DNA of 64,000 nucleotides from Streptomyces sp. Isolate_45 (GTDB lineage Bacteria > Actinomycetota > Actinomycetes > Streptomycetales > Streptomycetaceae). The stretch spans positions 1-64,000 of the forward strand of contig NZ_JANFAK020000005.1 of the NCBI RefSeq assembly GCF_024721315.2. Direction: 5' to 3'. Under the pieces are notes generated by a model. It saw only the letters and a list, made by a program, of their open reading frames with translations, had not been told where the DNA came from and made no database searches. The position numbers were made by a program, and so were the translations under genes. Positions 52,784 to 61,578 of this stretch are shown piece by piece; within the stretch, counting starts at the first letter, position 1; every line of letters begins with the position of its first letter.

Positions 52784-54502
52784 TCATTCGGGAGGGCCGA
52801 GCGGCACACGCCACTCCAGGCGGGTTCCACCGCCATCAGGGCGCGGCACGACCGACAGCCTGCCCCCGCGAACCTCCGCGCGCTCCGTCAGATTACGCAG
52901 CCCACTCCGGCTGCCACCAGCCGAAACACCCACACCATCATCACTCACCGTCACGACCACCGTGCCGTCCGCCACGGCGATGGTGACATCCGCCCGAGCC
53001 GCACGCGCATGCCGGGCGACGTTGCTGAGCGCCTCGACGAGAACGGCGACCACGTCCTCGGCAACCGGGGACGGCACATCGGTGTCGATCAGCCCCTCCA
53101 TCCGCAGGGCGGGGGCGAAACCGAGCACCGCCGCCGCCTCACCCACGGCCCGCACCGCGCGGACCCGGAGTCTGGCGGGGTGGCCCGGTTGCGCCTCGTG
53201 GTCGCGGAGTCCGAAGATGGTCGAACGGATGATCTTGATCGTCTCGTCCAGGTCGTCGATCGACCGGCCCAGCCGCTCGGACGCCTCGGGATGCTCAACG
53301 AACCGCTGGGCGCTCTGCAGGGTCATCCCCGTCGCGAAGAGGCGCTGGATCGCGAGATCGTGCAGGTCGCGGGCAATCCGGTCACGGTCCGCGAGCAGGC
53401 TGACCTCCTCGGTGTCCCGGCGCCGGTCCGCCAGTTCCAGCGCCAGGGCGGCCTGCCCTGCGAACCCGGGCAGCGGCGCGACCTCGGCCGCGGCGAACGA
53501 CGGGCGCCCGGTCCGCCGTGCCAGCATCAGCACCCCTCGCAGCATGTCCCGGGTGCCCACCGTGACCGCCACAGCCGGCCCGAAACCCGTCCAGACGTCC
53601 GACTGGACCGCGACCCGGGCATCGGCGGCCACCTCCGTGAAGGTGATCAGGCCGTCCCGCGCCGTGACCAGATCCGCGAGGATCCCCTCACTGCCCGGCA
53701 GGACGACGCCGCGGTGGGCCTCGGCCCCCTCCCCCAGGGCCAGCGAGCCGTGCAGCTCTCCGCTGGGCTCCACCTGATAGAAGACACACATCTCGGCCGA
53801 GATGATGGACCGGGCCCGGTCCATCATGCCCTCCAGGACCTTTATCTCGGAGGAGCCCGACAACAGGGCGCTGGTGAAGTCGGAGTTCGCGGCCAGCCAG
53901 CGCTCCCGAAGCCGGACCTCCTCGTAGAGGCGGGCATTGTCGATGGCGACGCCGGCGGCGACCGCGAGGGTCGCCAGGACCCCTTCGTCCTCCGCGTCGA
54001 AGGCCGTACCGCCGCGCTTCTCCGTCAGGTAGAGGTTGCCGAACACCTCGTCCCGGATCCGGATCGGTACACCGACGAAGGAACGCATCGGAGGATGATG
54101 CTCCGGGAAGCCCGAGGAGGCCGCATGCTCCGACAGGTCCGCCAGGCGTAGCGGACGCGGGTGCCGGATCAGCTCACCCAGCAGTCCGTGGCCGGCCGGA
54201 AGGGCTCCGATCCGCGCCCGGAGCTGGTCACCGATGCCCACCGGGATGAACGCGGCGAGTCGCTCCTCGTCCCCCACCACGCCCAGCGCACCGTACTCCG
54301 CGTCCACGAGGACGACCGCGGCCTCCACGATCCCGCGCAACACCTGGGGCAGGTCCAGTTCCTGCCCCACCGACATGACGGCCTCAAGCAGCCCGTTCAG
54401 CCGGTCCCGGCTGCCCCGGGCGTCGGTGACCTGGGCCTGGAGCGCGTCCAGCCTCCGCTGCGGAACGCGGCTCCGTGGCGCGTCGCCATCGTCCCCGACC
54501 AT
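52784..54502 (-). CDS. Two-GAF sensor histidine kinase, DevS/OsdK-like
   Basis: The 572-residue cytosolic kinase has GAF1 (about 50-190) with SEHAASSGFPEHHPPMRSFV, the HPPM segment shared by DevS/DosT-type sensors. GAF2 (about 215-360), HisKA_3 with acceptor H381 (RIARDLHDLAIQRLFATG), and HATPase with NVARHARA, DDGVGV and GLRNLTERA follow. DevS-type GAF1 binds heme to sense O2, NO or CO; whether this one does is inferred. The ATG at 54502 has CGGAGGT upstream. The product is likely to phosphorylate the regulator encoded at 52085. Confidence 0.88.
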   Translation of the reverse strand: MVGDDGDAPRSRVPQRRLDALQAQVTDARGSRDRLNGLLEAVMSVGQELDLPQVLRGIVEAAVVLVDAEYGALGVVGDEERLAAFIPVGIGDQLRARIGALPAGHGLLGELIRHPRPLRLADLSEHAASSGFPEHHPPMRSFVGVPIRIRDEVFGNLYLTEKRGGTAFDAEDEGVLATLAVAAGVAIDNARLYEEVRLRERWLAANSDFTSALLSGSSEIKVLEGMMDRARSIISAEMCVFYQVEPSGELHGSLALGEGAEAHRGVVLPGSEGILADLVTARDGLITFTEVAADARVAVQSDVWTGFGPAVAVTVGTRDMLRGVLMLARRTGRPSFAAAEVAPLPGFAGQAALALELADRRRDTEEVSLLADRDRIARDLHDLAIQRLFATGMTLQSAQRFVEHPEASERLGRSIDDLDETIKIIRSTIFGLRDHEAQPGHPARLRVRAVRAVGEAAAVLGFAPALRMEGLIDTDVPSPVAEDVVAVLVEALSNVARHARAARADVTIAVADGTVVVTVSDDGVGVSAGGSRSGLRNLTERAEVRGGRLSVVPRPDGGGTRLEWRVPLGPPE

Positions 54503-54663
54503 GGACACCTCCGGCGCCGTCAAGGGGCTCTGCGGATCCGCCCACTTCAGCGTAGTGCTTCCACCAAAGCTGCCGGTCACTTTCCGGACCATGTGCGGCG
54601 GGCGGGAGGCGCCCGAGCCGATCCCGGCTCGATGCGGCCCAACGGCGACCGCCCAGGCCCCGC

Positions 54664-55080
54664 CTACACGCCCGGTATGGTGATCACCGGGCAGTTCGCG
54701 CGGTGCAGGAGCCCGTGGACGACCGATCCGAGTCGGATGCCCGTGTAGCCGCCCCTGCCCCGTCGGCCCACAATCAGGGCCAAGGCGTACTCCGCCGCCG
54801 CGGCCAGGCACTCCACCGGGTGCCGGTCGGGACCTCGCAGGTGAGCTTGACGTCCTGAAATTCCTCTGCCAAACCTCGGGCCGTGTCGGTCAGCATGCGG
54901 TGCTGGGCCCTCACGGCCGCCGTGTTCGACGTCGCCCACCACGACGATGGGGCAGGAGGCCTGCGCGGTGACGGGCAGCACGACGGAGGTACAGGGCTCG
55001 GCCGCCGGGGCCGACTCCCCGATCTCGGTCATCAGCGCAACGTCGGGCTGGATCTCGCCCCGACACACGCACCGGAGCTC
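54664..55080 (-). pseudogene. Universal stress protein remnant
   Basis: The minus-strand pieces SVVLPVTAQASCPIVVVGDV, then HRMLTDTARGLAEEF and KLTCEV, and finally ECLAAAAEYALALIVGRRGR with GYTGIRLGSVVHGLLHRANC and PVITIPGV-stop match the end of the first and most of the second domain of a tandem UspA. Frameshifts lie near 54840 and 54900 and the N-terminal domain is lost. It sits in a dormancy-type gene neighbourhood, where such proteins are common. Confidence 0.7.
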
Positions 55081-55084
55081 GATG

Positions 55085-55474
55085 TCAGCCCGGGCAGGAG
55101 CCGGCGCAGAGGGAGCCGATGGTGTAGGTACCCGCGAGATTTCCCCTGTTGCCGGCGGTGGTGCTGCCGATCCGATTCGTGTAGTTGACGCTGTGGTAGT
55201 AGTGGAACCTGCTGCCGGTGCGGTTGTAGACGGACCGGGTGTTCGTGCCGGCTCGCATCCATGAACACTGGGAACGGGTGTCGGTGGAGCTCTGGGACCA
55301 CTGGCATTTCTCTCCGCCCCCGTCCCTCTCCGAGTAGAAGCAGATCCAGCCGGACGCGCAGTTGTCGTAGCCGCTGATCGAGACGTCGTCGGCCTGGGCC
55401 GCGGGCGCGAGTGCAAGCGCTGCACCGACGAGTCCGGTCGTTACGGCCAGGCTGAACTTTGTCCGACGGTTCAT
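55085..55474 (-). CDS. Secreted I36-type (crystallin-like) small protein
   Basis: The 129-residue protein has a signal peptide (MNRRTKFSLAVTTGLVGAAL, cleavage after AQA before DDVSIS). The mature domain has NCASGWICFYSERDGGGEKC, QSSTDTRSQCSW and a C-terminal NRGNLAGTYTIGSLCAGSCP, five or six cysteines in all, like peptidase-inhibitor I36 or SCO-type secreted crystallins. A strong GAAGGAGG site lies just before the ATG at 55474. It is monocistronic. A relative lies at 2545-3042. Confidence 0.8.
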   Translation of the reverse strand: MNRRTKFSLAVTTGLVGAALALAPAAQADDVSISGYDNCASGWICFYSERDGGGEKCQWSQSSTDTRSQCSWMRAGTNTRSVYNRTGSRFHYYHSVNYTNRIGSTTAGNRGNLAGTYTIGSLCAGSCPG

Positions 55475-56330
55475 TACCCCTCCTTCGACTGCTGGCGAGA
55501 TTGCCGTGGCGGCCCGCACCGTCGAGGTTCGGGCTGCCACCGAGAAGTCTGGTGGGTACACCGATTGAGCGGCTACGGAAGAATCAGCCAGTTCGTTGAA
55601 CTTCGTTCGCCATAAGGCGTGTTCGAGGCTCTTCGTGCCATCAGAGCCGGAACTTCCCATGTGAGCGGTTTGTCGTCCACTGATTCCTGAGGGCCGTTCG
55701 TACGAGCCGGATCGGTTGTGCTCCACCTCGTACCGGGGTCAATCGGTGGTGCCACAAACGCGGGAGAGGGGTGTCACATGCTCGTGAGCTCGGACGATGG
55801 CCCGTCGAAGAGGCTGGGCCGGCTGGTTGTCGGACGAGAGCACGATCATGGCTGAACCTGAAGGAGGTCTTGCCGGTCATCGACTACGGCCCCCTGTCTT
55901 CTCCCTGCCCCGCACCTGGTTCAGCTGGGCTTCGGCTATCTCCTGGCCGTGGAAGCCGGAGGCGCCGTTGAGGCACGGCTCGCACCGGAGGTGGAGCGAC
56001 TGTCGGGTCTGCTGCGGCCACCGCGGAACTGGTCGCCTTCCCCGTGACCGCGCTATCCGACGACACCGAGCCCTGCGCCGGCTCCTTCGCCCTGGACGAG
56101 GTCGGCGTGCTCTTCCTCATGATCATCAGGGAATGTGCCACGGCCACCCCGGCTCCCGGGATTCGCGCACCATCGCCCGCTTCGTCGGGCAGATCGCGGA
56201 CTCCCCTTCGGCGGCGAGGAGAACGTCCCGCCGGTCGGCAGGGTCACCTCCGTCGACCACGCCGACAACGGCCCCAGCCCCGGCGGCTGCATCCGCGGCA
56301 TCGTCCTCGGCTGTCCTGCGGCAAATCCGC
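55475..56330. other. Mixed remnant region, no intact gene
   Basis: Plus-strand fragments in several frames, such as FGYLLAVEAGGAVEARLAPE and SFALDEVGVLFLMIIRE, look like pieces of lost genes. None has a full domain or start. Nothing could be named. Confidence 0.35.
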
Positions 56331-56843
56331 TTACGTCCCTCCGGTCACATATTCCTGGGCCTTCGCCACGTTCGAGGCCAGGTCCGCGATCGAATCGAGC
56401 ACCAGCCGGTCATCGATCCAGGGCTCGTACTCGGTCCGTCGCTGCTGAACCGCTTGCCAGGTCGGTTCCTCGAAGCCCACGATGCCCCGGGACCGGCGTT
56501 CCAATCTCTGCTGGTGCACTCGCGAGTCCGAGCAGACAACCTCGATGAACGCCACTGGCACCCGATGGCGGTCGGCCAGCGTCCGCCACTGTCGGCGTGC
56601 CACCTCCATCGCGTTGACCGCGTCGATGATCACGCATTGGTCCAGCGCCAGGACACCGTCGGCCACCGCCTCGGCAACGAGGTAGGCCGCCAGGCCCGTT
56701 GGCTGGACTCGGTCCACGCCGGCACGCCACATGGCCGCCTCGATGGGGTCGACCGACACCACCGCAGCGGGCAGCGCCCGTCCCAGTTCCCCGGCAACCG
56801 AGCTCTTCCCCACCGCGGGCAGACCGGCCATCACGATCAGCAT
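56331..56843 (-). CDS. P-loop kinase/AAA-type ATPase (zeta-toxin or CPT-like)
   Basis: The 170-residue protein begins MLIVMAGLPAVGKSSVAGEL, with a Walker A loop (GLPAVGKSS), followed by VVSVDPIEAAMWRAGV, VIIDAVNAMEVARRQW and AFIEVVCSD with a Walker-B-like strand. The LID-like segment VHQQRLERRSRGI follows. This matches AAA_33-type small-molecule or nucleotide kinases. The substrate is unknown; zeta-toxin-like or chloramphenicol-phosphotransferase-like activities are possible. The upstream ribosome site is weak. Confidence 0.75.
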   Translation of the reverse strand: MLIVMAGLPAVGKSSVAGELGRALPAAVVSVDPIEAAMWRAGVDRVQPTGLAAYLVAEAVADGVLALDQCVIIDAVNAMEVARRQWRTLADRHRVPVAFIEVVCSDSRVHQQRLERRSRGIVGFEEPTWQAVQQRRTEYEPWIDDRLVLDSIADLASNVAKAQEYVTGGT

Positions 56844-57616
56844 GACGGCACTGTCCCATACCCGGCTCAGCCCGGCGTGCCGGCCGGGTTGGGGTCATGT
56901 ACCGGTACCGAATCCGCGCACCAAGCATCAGTCAAGGTGACGGGTTCGACGCTTTCGGTGCGCATCACTGTCGAAAAGGGATCGAGGGAGTTCCACCACC
57001 ATGCCTGTTGACCCGAGTGACCCGGATACCTCCACCGACGCCCCCCAGGACGACCCACAGAAGCCTTCAAAAGAGGCTCTGGACCACCAGCAGGAAGACC
57101 GGCGGAAGCACCACGGCGATGGCCGGCGCCGCCCACCAGCCGATGGCACGGCGCTCCACACGACGACTCGGTGGTCTCAGCACGAGCTGGTCGTCGGTGG
57201 GTCCGCCGGGCGACGAGACGGCTCATCGGTGGAGGGTTCGGCCATCTTCAGCTCCGAAGAAGTCGGGTGGTCAGTCGACCCACGCACCGGCGGACCGCTG
57301 TCCACCGTGAGGCTCATGGCGCAGACCTCGCCGCCCGCGACCTCCAGCGAAAAGGGCTGCCCCGTCAGGGAGTTGCCTGCCTGCCGCACGGCTGATGACC
57401 CCCGCATCCCCCGCGCGACCTCCCGGCGGTGGGGCCCTGCCCGCACACCCACCGCCTCGCTCACCCTCCCGCCCGGCAGAGTGCGGCCCTCCACCACGCC
57501 TACTGGCCTGGGGTCAACGCGACGAAGGTGCCGCCATGGCCGGCCGCAAGGTGCAGCAGCCGATCCCACTCCAACTCGTCGACCACCAGGCCTCGACGGA
57601 CAGGGGCGCCCCGGGC
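56844..57616. other. Region without a confirmed gene
   Basis: An ATG at 57001 with GAGGGAG upstream opens a hydrophilic frame (MPVDPSDPDTSTDAPQDDPQ) that might be a short protein, but composition turns to low complexity. Another minus-strand piece (LEWDRLLHLAAGHGGTFVAL, near 57515-57585) looks like an internal gene fragment. Neither is called. Confidence 0.35.
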
Positions 57617-57800
57617 TCAGTCGGTGTCGATGCCACGTGGGGCGAAGATGTCCGCCGCGTCCGGCACGGCCAGGACGCCGTCCTCCACGAAGGTGACCTC
57701 CCGCAGGTTGGGCAGCAGGGCGAGGGCGTCGAGCGAGCGGACGTCGAACAGGTCGTCCTCGCCGTCCCAGGCGGGGGCGCCCCTTGCTCTGAGCGCAGGG
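57617..57800 (-). pseudogene. C-terminal fragment of a leucine-rich-repeat-like protein
   Basis: The minus-strand end reads WDGEDDLFDVRSLDALALLP, then NLREVTFVEDGVLAVPDAAD and IFAPRGIDTD-stop. One LRR-like unit (LDALALLPNLREVTF) is visible, but no start or earlier repeats. It is the tail of a larger gene whose front is missing. Confidence 0.4.
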
Positions 57801-57816
57801 CATGGCGCGCGGCTCG

Positions 57817-59055
57817 TCAGTGACGTAGCCGGGCGGCTGCGGCCAGAAACGGGGTGCTCACGACGGTGGCTGCGGCGCCGAGTGTGGTGTCGGTGGCCAG
57901 GATCCACCGAACGGTCTTCATTGCCAGGGTGAGGACTTCACTCCCGCGACGGCGCATGCCGGCCTCGAAATGGTGCACGGCATCGGTGAGGGTGGCGGTG
58001 CCGTCGGCGACGGCGCTGATGTGTGTGAGCAGGTCGGCGGCGTCGCGGATGGCCGCGCCCGCTCCCATGCCGGCGGTAGGGGGCGTGGCGTGGACAGCGT
58101 CGCCCAGCGCGGTGATACGGCCCGCAGGCCAGGGCGCGAGATCCTCCGCGCGGGTGGAAGCGGCGTTGAAGCGGAATCCGGCCACGCTGTGCGGGTCGGC
58201 TTGGGCGATGACCTCGAGTGTGTGCTCGGCCCAGCCCCGCTCGCGGAATCGGCCGAGCAGCGCGGCCTGCAGTTCGCCGCCGAGCAGGTCGCGCAGGGAA
58301 TCGGTGCTGGTGGATTCGGGGAACATGGCGCCCCAGATGTAGGTGGGTCCGGTGGTGACCGACATCCGCAACTCGGGGGCGTCGAGCGCGGTGTTGCCGA
58401 CCGGGTCGAGGAAGCCGACGTAGAGCGCTGCTCCGCGCGGGCCGATCGCCAGCCCGGATCGTGGCCCAAGCCGCTGCTGCTCGCCGGGGCTGAGGTCTCG
58501 CCGGAGGGTGCGGCCGGAGTACCCGATGATGCCCGCCGGGCTGTTGGTCGGACCTCCCGCCAGGTGGCGGGCGACCACCGAGTGGGTGCCGTCCGCGCCC
58601 ACGACCAGATCCGCTGAGACCGGCGCCCTGTCGGTGAACAGCACTCGGGGCACGCCGTGGTCGTCGTGACCGACGCCGGACACGTCACATCCCAAGTGCA
58701 GGCTATCTCCGACGGCTTCGGCCAGCAGTATCCGCAGGGTGATCCGATCGACGTCGACACTTGCACTGCCGCTGAGGTCCGGCCCGTGGCCCAGCAGCCG
58801 GCCTCGACGATCCCAGAACGCGTCGCGCTCGCGCAGTCGCAGCGCCGATCCCGATGCCAACAGCCGCTGCATGATCTTCGGTTCCACCAGGTCATTTAGC
58901 GCCGACTGCGCCCGCTCATCCAGGGTGATGTGGTAGCCGCCCGTCGCCGCCACATCGATGTCCCGCTCGAATACCGCCACCTCAAAGCCCCGGCTACGCA
59001 GCCCCGCCGCCAATGCGAGCCCGCCGATTCCGCCACCAACCACTACTACCCGCAT
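57817..59055 (-). CDS. FAD-dependent monooxygenase (PHBH type)
   Basis: The 412-residue flavoprotein has the Rossmann motif MRVVVVGGGIGGLALAAGLR, an FAD-binding DG motif in LVVGADGTHSVVARHLAGG and the GD motif ITALGDAVHATPPTAGMGAG. Such enzymes hydroxylate aromatic or polyketide-like substrates with NAD(P)H; the substrate is unknown. The ATG at 59055 has AAAGGAC 10 bases upstream; a GTG at 59064 would be too close. It is divergent from the WYL regulator gene across a palindrome, so it is likely that regulator's target. Confidence 0.85.
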   Translation of the reverse strand: MRVVVVGGGIGGLALAAGLRSRGFEVAVFERDIDVAATGGYHITLDERAQSALNDLVEPKIMQRLLASGSALRLRERDAFWDRRGRLLGHGPDLSGSASVDVDRITLRILLAEAVGDSLHLGCDVSGVGHDDHGVPRVLFTDRAPVSADLVVGADGTHSVVARHLAGGPTNSPAGIIGYSGRTLRRDLSPGEQQRLGPRSGLAIGPRGAALYVGFLDPVGNTALDAPELRMSVTTGPTYIWGAMFPESTSTDSLRDLLGGELQAALLGRFRERGWAEHTLEVIAQADPHSVAGFRFNAASTRAEDLAPWPAGRITALGDAVHATPPTAGMGAGAAIRDAADLLTHISAVADGTATLTDAVHHFEAGMRRRGSEVLTLAMKTVRWILATDTTLGAAATVVSTPFLAAAARLRH

Positions 59056-59097
59056 ACCAGACACCGTCCTTTCCGTCGCTGCTCACTGAACAGAACT

Positions 59098-59148
59098 CAC
59101 CCTGACATCGGTAGTGGACACGGAGTGGCCACTACCGATGTCAGGGTG
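59098..59148. promoter_or_regulatory. Perfect 20-bp inverted repeat, likely operator
   Basis: CACCCTGACATCGGTAGTGG and its exact complement flank an 11-base spacer, in the 98-bp gap between the divergent monooxygenase and WYL genes. The right arm ends 5 bp before the WYL start codon, so a bound protein would block both genes. Confidence 0.75.
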
Positions 59149-59153
59149 GGACG

Positions 59154-60161
59154 ATGGCGAACACTTCACACCGGGCGTTGCGGCTGTTGTCTCTCCTCGG
59201 ATCAGGACGGCGGTGGTCGCTGCGCGAGCTCGCCACCCGGCTCGGGAGCAGCGAACGCACTGTCCGCCGCGACATCGAAACCTTGCGCGCGCTCGACTAC
59301 CCGATCGCCACCATCCACGGCCCCGATGGCGGCTACCGGCTCGGAGCCGGGGGAACCCTGCCGCCGTTGCTGTTCGACCACGAGCAGGCTCTCGCGGTCG
59401 CGGTGGCCCTGCAGACCGCACCAAGCGCGATGTTCGGCCTGAGGGACGACGCGGCGCGGGCACTGGCGGCTCTGCACCAGGTCATGCCCCCTGCGCTGCG
59501 GACATCCATGGAATCCCTGCGCCTGACTCGGCTGCAGAACTATTGGGAGTTCTCCGCGCCCCCCATCGACGCGGCCGCCCTCACCGCCGTCGGAACCGCG
59601 GTACGCCAACGCCACCTACTCGTCACCGAGACGCTGCGTCCCGACGGCACACGCCCCGAACCCAGTGACCCCGACTACCTGCCCGCCCACCGCATTGAGC
59701 CACACCACCTGGTCTTCTGGGCCGCCCGGTGGTATCTGGTCGTCTACGACCTCACCGACAACGAATGGCGAGTGCGCCGCGTCGATCGACTGCACCCCCG
59801 CCACACCACACAGCGCTTCGCAGCCCGTACGCTCCCCCACCCCGACCTCGCCCACTTCGTGATGAGCACCCACGACCGCGGCGACACCCCCGCCGTCTGG
59901 CAATGCACCGGCACCGCCCGGCTCAACCTGCCCGCTCACATCGTGGCCCGCTGGGCACCAGGCGGCTCCGTCGTGGAACACCTCGACACCGATTACTGCC
60001 GGCTCACTCTCGGCGCCTGGTCCTGGGCCGGCATCGCCGGCATCCTCGCCACCTTCGACACCGAACTCACCGACCTCCACCCACCCGAACTCGTCGACGC
60101 ATGCCGCCGTCTCGCACTCCGATGGGCCACGATTGCCGACACCGAGAACCTGGGACTGTAA
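59154..60161 (+). CDS. YafY-type HTH and WYL-domain regulator
   Basis: The 335-residue protein has an N-terminal HTH_11 domain (RALRLLSLLGSGRRWSLREL, then SSERTVRRDIETLRAL). A linker and a WYL domain follow (about 140-220: RIEPHHLVFWAARWYLVVYD, then VDRLHP), then a C-terminal extension. WYL domains bind small ligands or nucleic acid. The start codon follows the palindrome directly and has no strong ribosome site (GGGTGGG at 59144). It probably controls itself and the divergent monooxygenase. Confidence 0.88.
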   Translation: MANTSHRALRLLSLLGSGRRWSLRELATRLGSSERTVRRDIETLRALDYPIATIHGPDGGYRLGAGGTLPPLLFDHEQALAVAVALQTAPSAMFGLRDDAARALAALHQVMPPALRTSMESLRLTRLQNYWEFSAPPIDAAALTAVGTAVRQRHLLVTETLRPDGTRPEPSDPDYLPAHRIEPHHLVFWAARWYLVVYDLTDNEWRVRRVDRLHPRHTTQRFAARTLPHPDLAHFVMSTHDRGDTPAVWQCTGTARLNLPAHIVARWAPGGSVVEHLDTDYCRLTLGAWSWAGIAGILATFDTELTDLHPPELVDACRRLALRWATIADTENLGL

Positions 60162-60205
60162 AGAAACGGGTCTGTCCCAAAGTCGGTAGTGACGGTGGGT
60201 GCCTG

Positions 60206-60610
60206 TCAGTCGAGCAGGATGCGGTGACGAAGGAGGTCGAATTCTGCCGTCCGCGCATCTGTCTCATGATCCTTTTGTTACGGGTGGTGACGCCCTCAGT
60301 GCGTCCGTAGTGGTAGGGCTTCACGGCTGGCCGGTCGATTCGAGGCCGTTGGTGAGGCTGAGCAGGTGGGTCAGGGCAACCGCGCGGGCGGCTGTGATCA
60401 AGTCGGTGAGTTTCGTGTCATTGCCCTCGGCGGGTTTCAGCAGAGTGGGTTCCGTACGAGATCGGCGAATGCGGTCATCTCCGGGCAGGCTGCGGCGATC
60501 TTCTCCAAGGGCCGTTTCCTTCGGGCGCAGGTCGTCGGGTCGGTGAGCAAGCGGCGGCTGACGTGACGCACTGTGGTGACGGGGCGGTCGCCTTCGGCAC
60601 GACCCTGGTC
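60206..60610 (-). pseudogene. ISL3-family transposase C-terminal remnant
   Basis: Minus-strand pieces TTVRHVSRRLLTDPTTCA, LEKIAAACPEMTAFADLVR, ITAARAVALTHLLSLTNGLE, YHYGRTEGVTTRNKRIMRQM and AEFDLLRHRILLD-stop match the C-terminal third of ISL3 transposases. At least three frame changes and a missing catalytic segment show it is dead. Confidence 0.7.
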
Positions 60611-60783
60611 CGGTGCCACGGACGGATTCACCATCGACGAGGAGCCGGCTCAAGCAGGCAACCAGCTGCCGCCCCCCAAGTCGTGGGAAAGGCACCATGG
60701 CCTCCTGCCTCGCCCGGACCCAGTACCTTGGCAGCTTCGCCGTCCTGCCCCTGTGCCCCGACACCGGCAACCGGCGGGCCCCG

Positions 60784-61437
60784 TCAGTTCGCGCCTTCGA
60801 AGGCGCCGGCGCGGGCCGCCGCCGCGGAGGCCGCGGCGGCGCGGCGCGGCAGCGTCGGGTCCGGGGCGGTCCGGAGCAGCAGCAGTTCGTGGTAGAGCGG
60901 GGCGGTCGCGGCGACCAGCAGCGCCCGGCTGTCGGCCGGGCCGGGCAGCTCGCCCCGGTCGGCCGCGCGGGTGACGACCACCGCACAGCGCGCGTAGCGG
61001 TCCTCCCAGAACCGCGACAGTGCCGCTGCCGCTTCCGCCGACCGGAACCCGGCGGCGATCAGGGCCGTGGTCACGTTCGGCCCGCCACCCGCCAGCGCCT
61101 CGTACACCTCCTGGTTGAGGGCGGTCAGGTCGTTCTCCAGCGACCCGGTGTCCGGTGGGCTCCACGTGCCGTCGGATGCGGCGTCGAGTACGTCGGCAAG
61201 CAGGCGACCGACGTCGCCCCAGCGCCGGTAGACGGTCGTGCGGTGGACGCCGGCGCGTTCCGCGACCGCGTCGACCGTGAGCCCGTCGTATCCGGCCTCC
61301 AGGAGCAGCGCGCCCACCGCCTCCAGCACCTGGGCGCGGACGCGGGCGCTCCGGCCGCCGGTCCGGCGCCGTGTCGTGGCCGGTTTGGCCGGTTCCTGTT
61401 GGCCGGAACCTTCGCTTGCCTGCGCAGGGGAATCCAT
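60784..61437 (-). CDS. TetR-family regulator
   Basis: The 217-residue protein has an N-terminal HTH (about 30-80: VLEAVGALLLEAGYDGLTVD, then AERAGVHRTTVYRRWGD) and an all-helical ligand domain of the TetR_C_11-like type. It is divergent from the ABC-F gene, with a 115-bp gap containing TTTTAACGC and CGCCTTAAA as a possible operator. It probably represses the ABC-F/lyase genes. Confidence 0.88.
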   Translation of the reverse strand: MDSPAQASEGSGQQEPAKPATTRRRTGGRSARVRAQVLEAVGALLLEAGYDGLTVDAVAERAGVHRTTVYRRWGDVGRLLADVLDAASDGTWSPPDTGSLENDLTALNQEVYEALAGGGPNVTTALIAAGFRSAEAAAALSRFWEDRYARCAVVVTRAADRGELPGPADSRALLVAATAPLYHELLLLRTAPDPTLPRRAAAASAAAARAGAFEGAN

Positions 61438-61482
61438 GTCAGCATTTTAACGCAACATCCGTCGCCTTAAAGGAGAACTCCC

Positions 61483-61578
61483 GTGCTCATCCACCACGCC
61501 ACCACCCACCACACCGCCGCCTCGACGACCCCCGAACCCCTGGAGCCGCCCCATGACTGCACAGCTCACCGCATCTGA
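61483..61578 (+). CDS. Leader peptide ORF upstream of ABC-F gene (31 codons)
   Basis: A GTG at 61483 with AAAGGAG 8 bases upstream opens the short frame MLIHHATTHHTAASTTPEPL and runs past the ABC-F start (ATG 61553), ending at 61578. Its ribosome site is stronger than that of the ABC-F gene (TGGAG). Antibiotic-resistance ABC-F genes are often induced by ribosome stalling on such leaders. Whether the His/Thr-rich sequence stalls ribosomes is inference; the ORF could also be simple translational coupling. Confidence 0.55.
   Translation: MLIHHATTHHTAASTTPEPLEPPHDCTAHRI

Noticed and set aside
57177..57803. 208-codon minus-strand gene
   Set aside because: Only its last 70 residues look protein-like, the rest is Arg/Pro-rich, and it overlaps a different-frame fragment that fits better.
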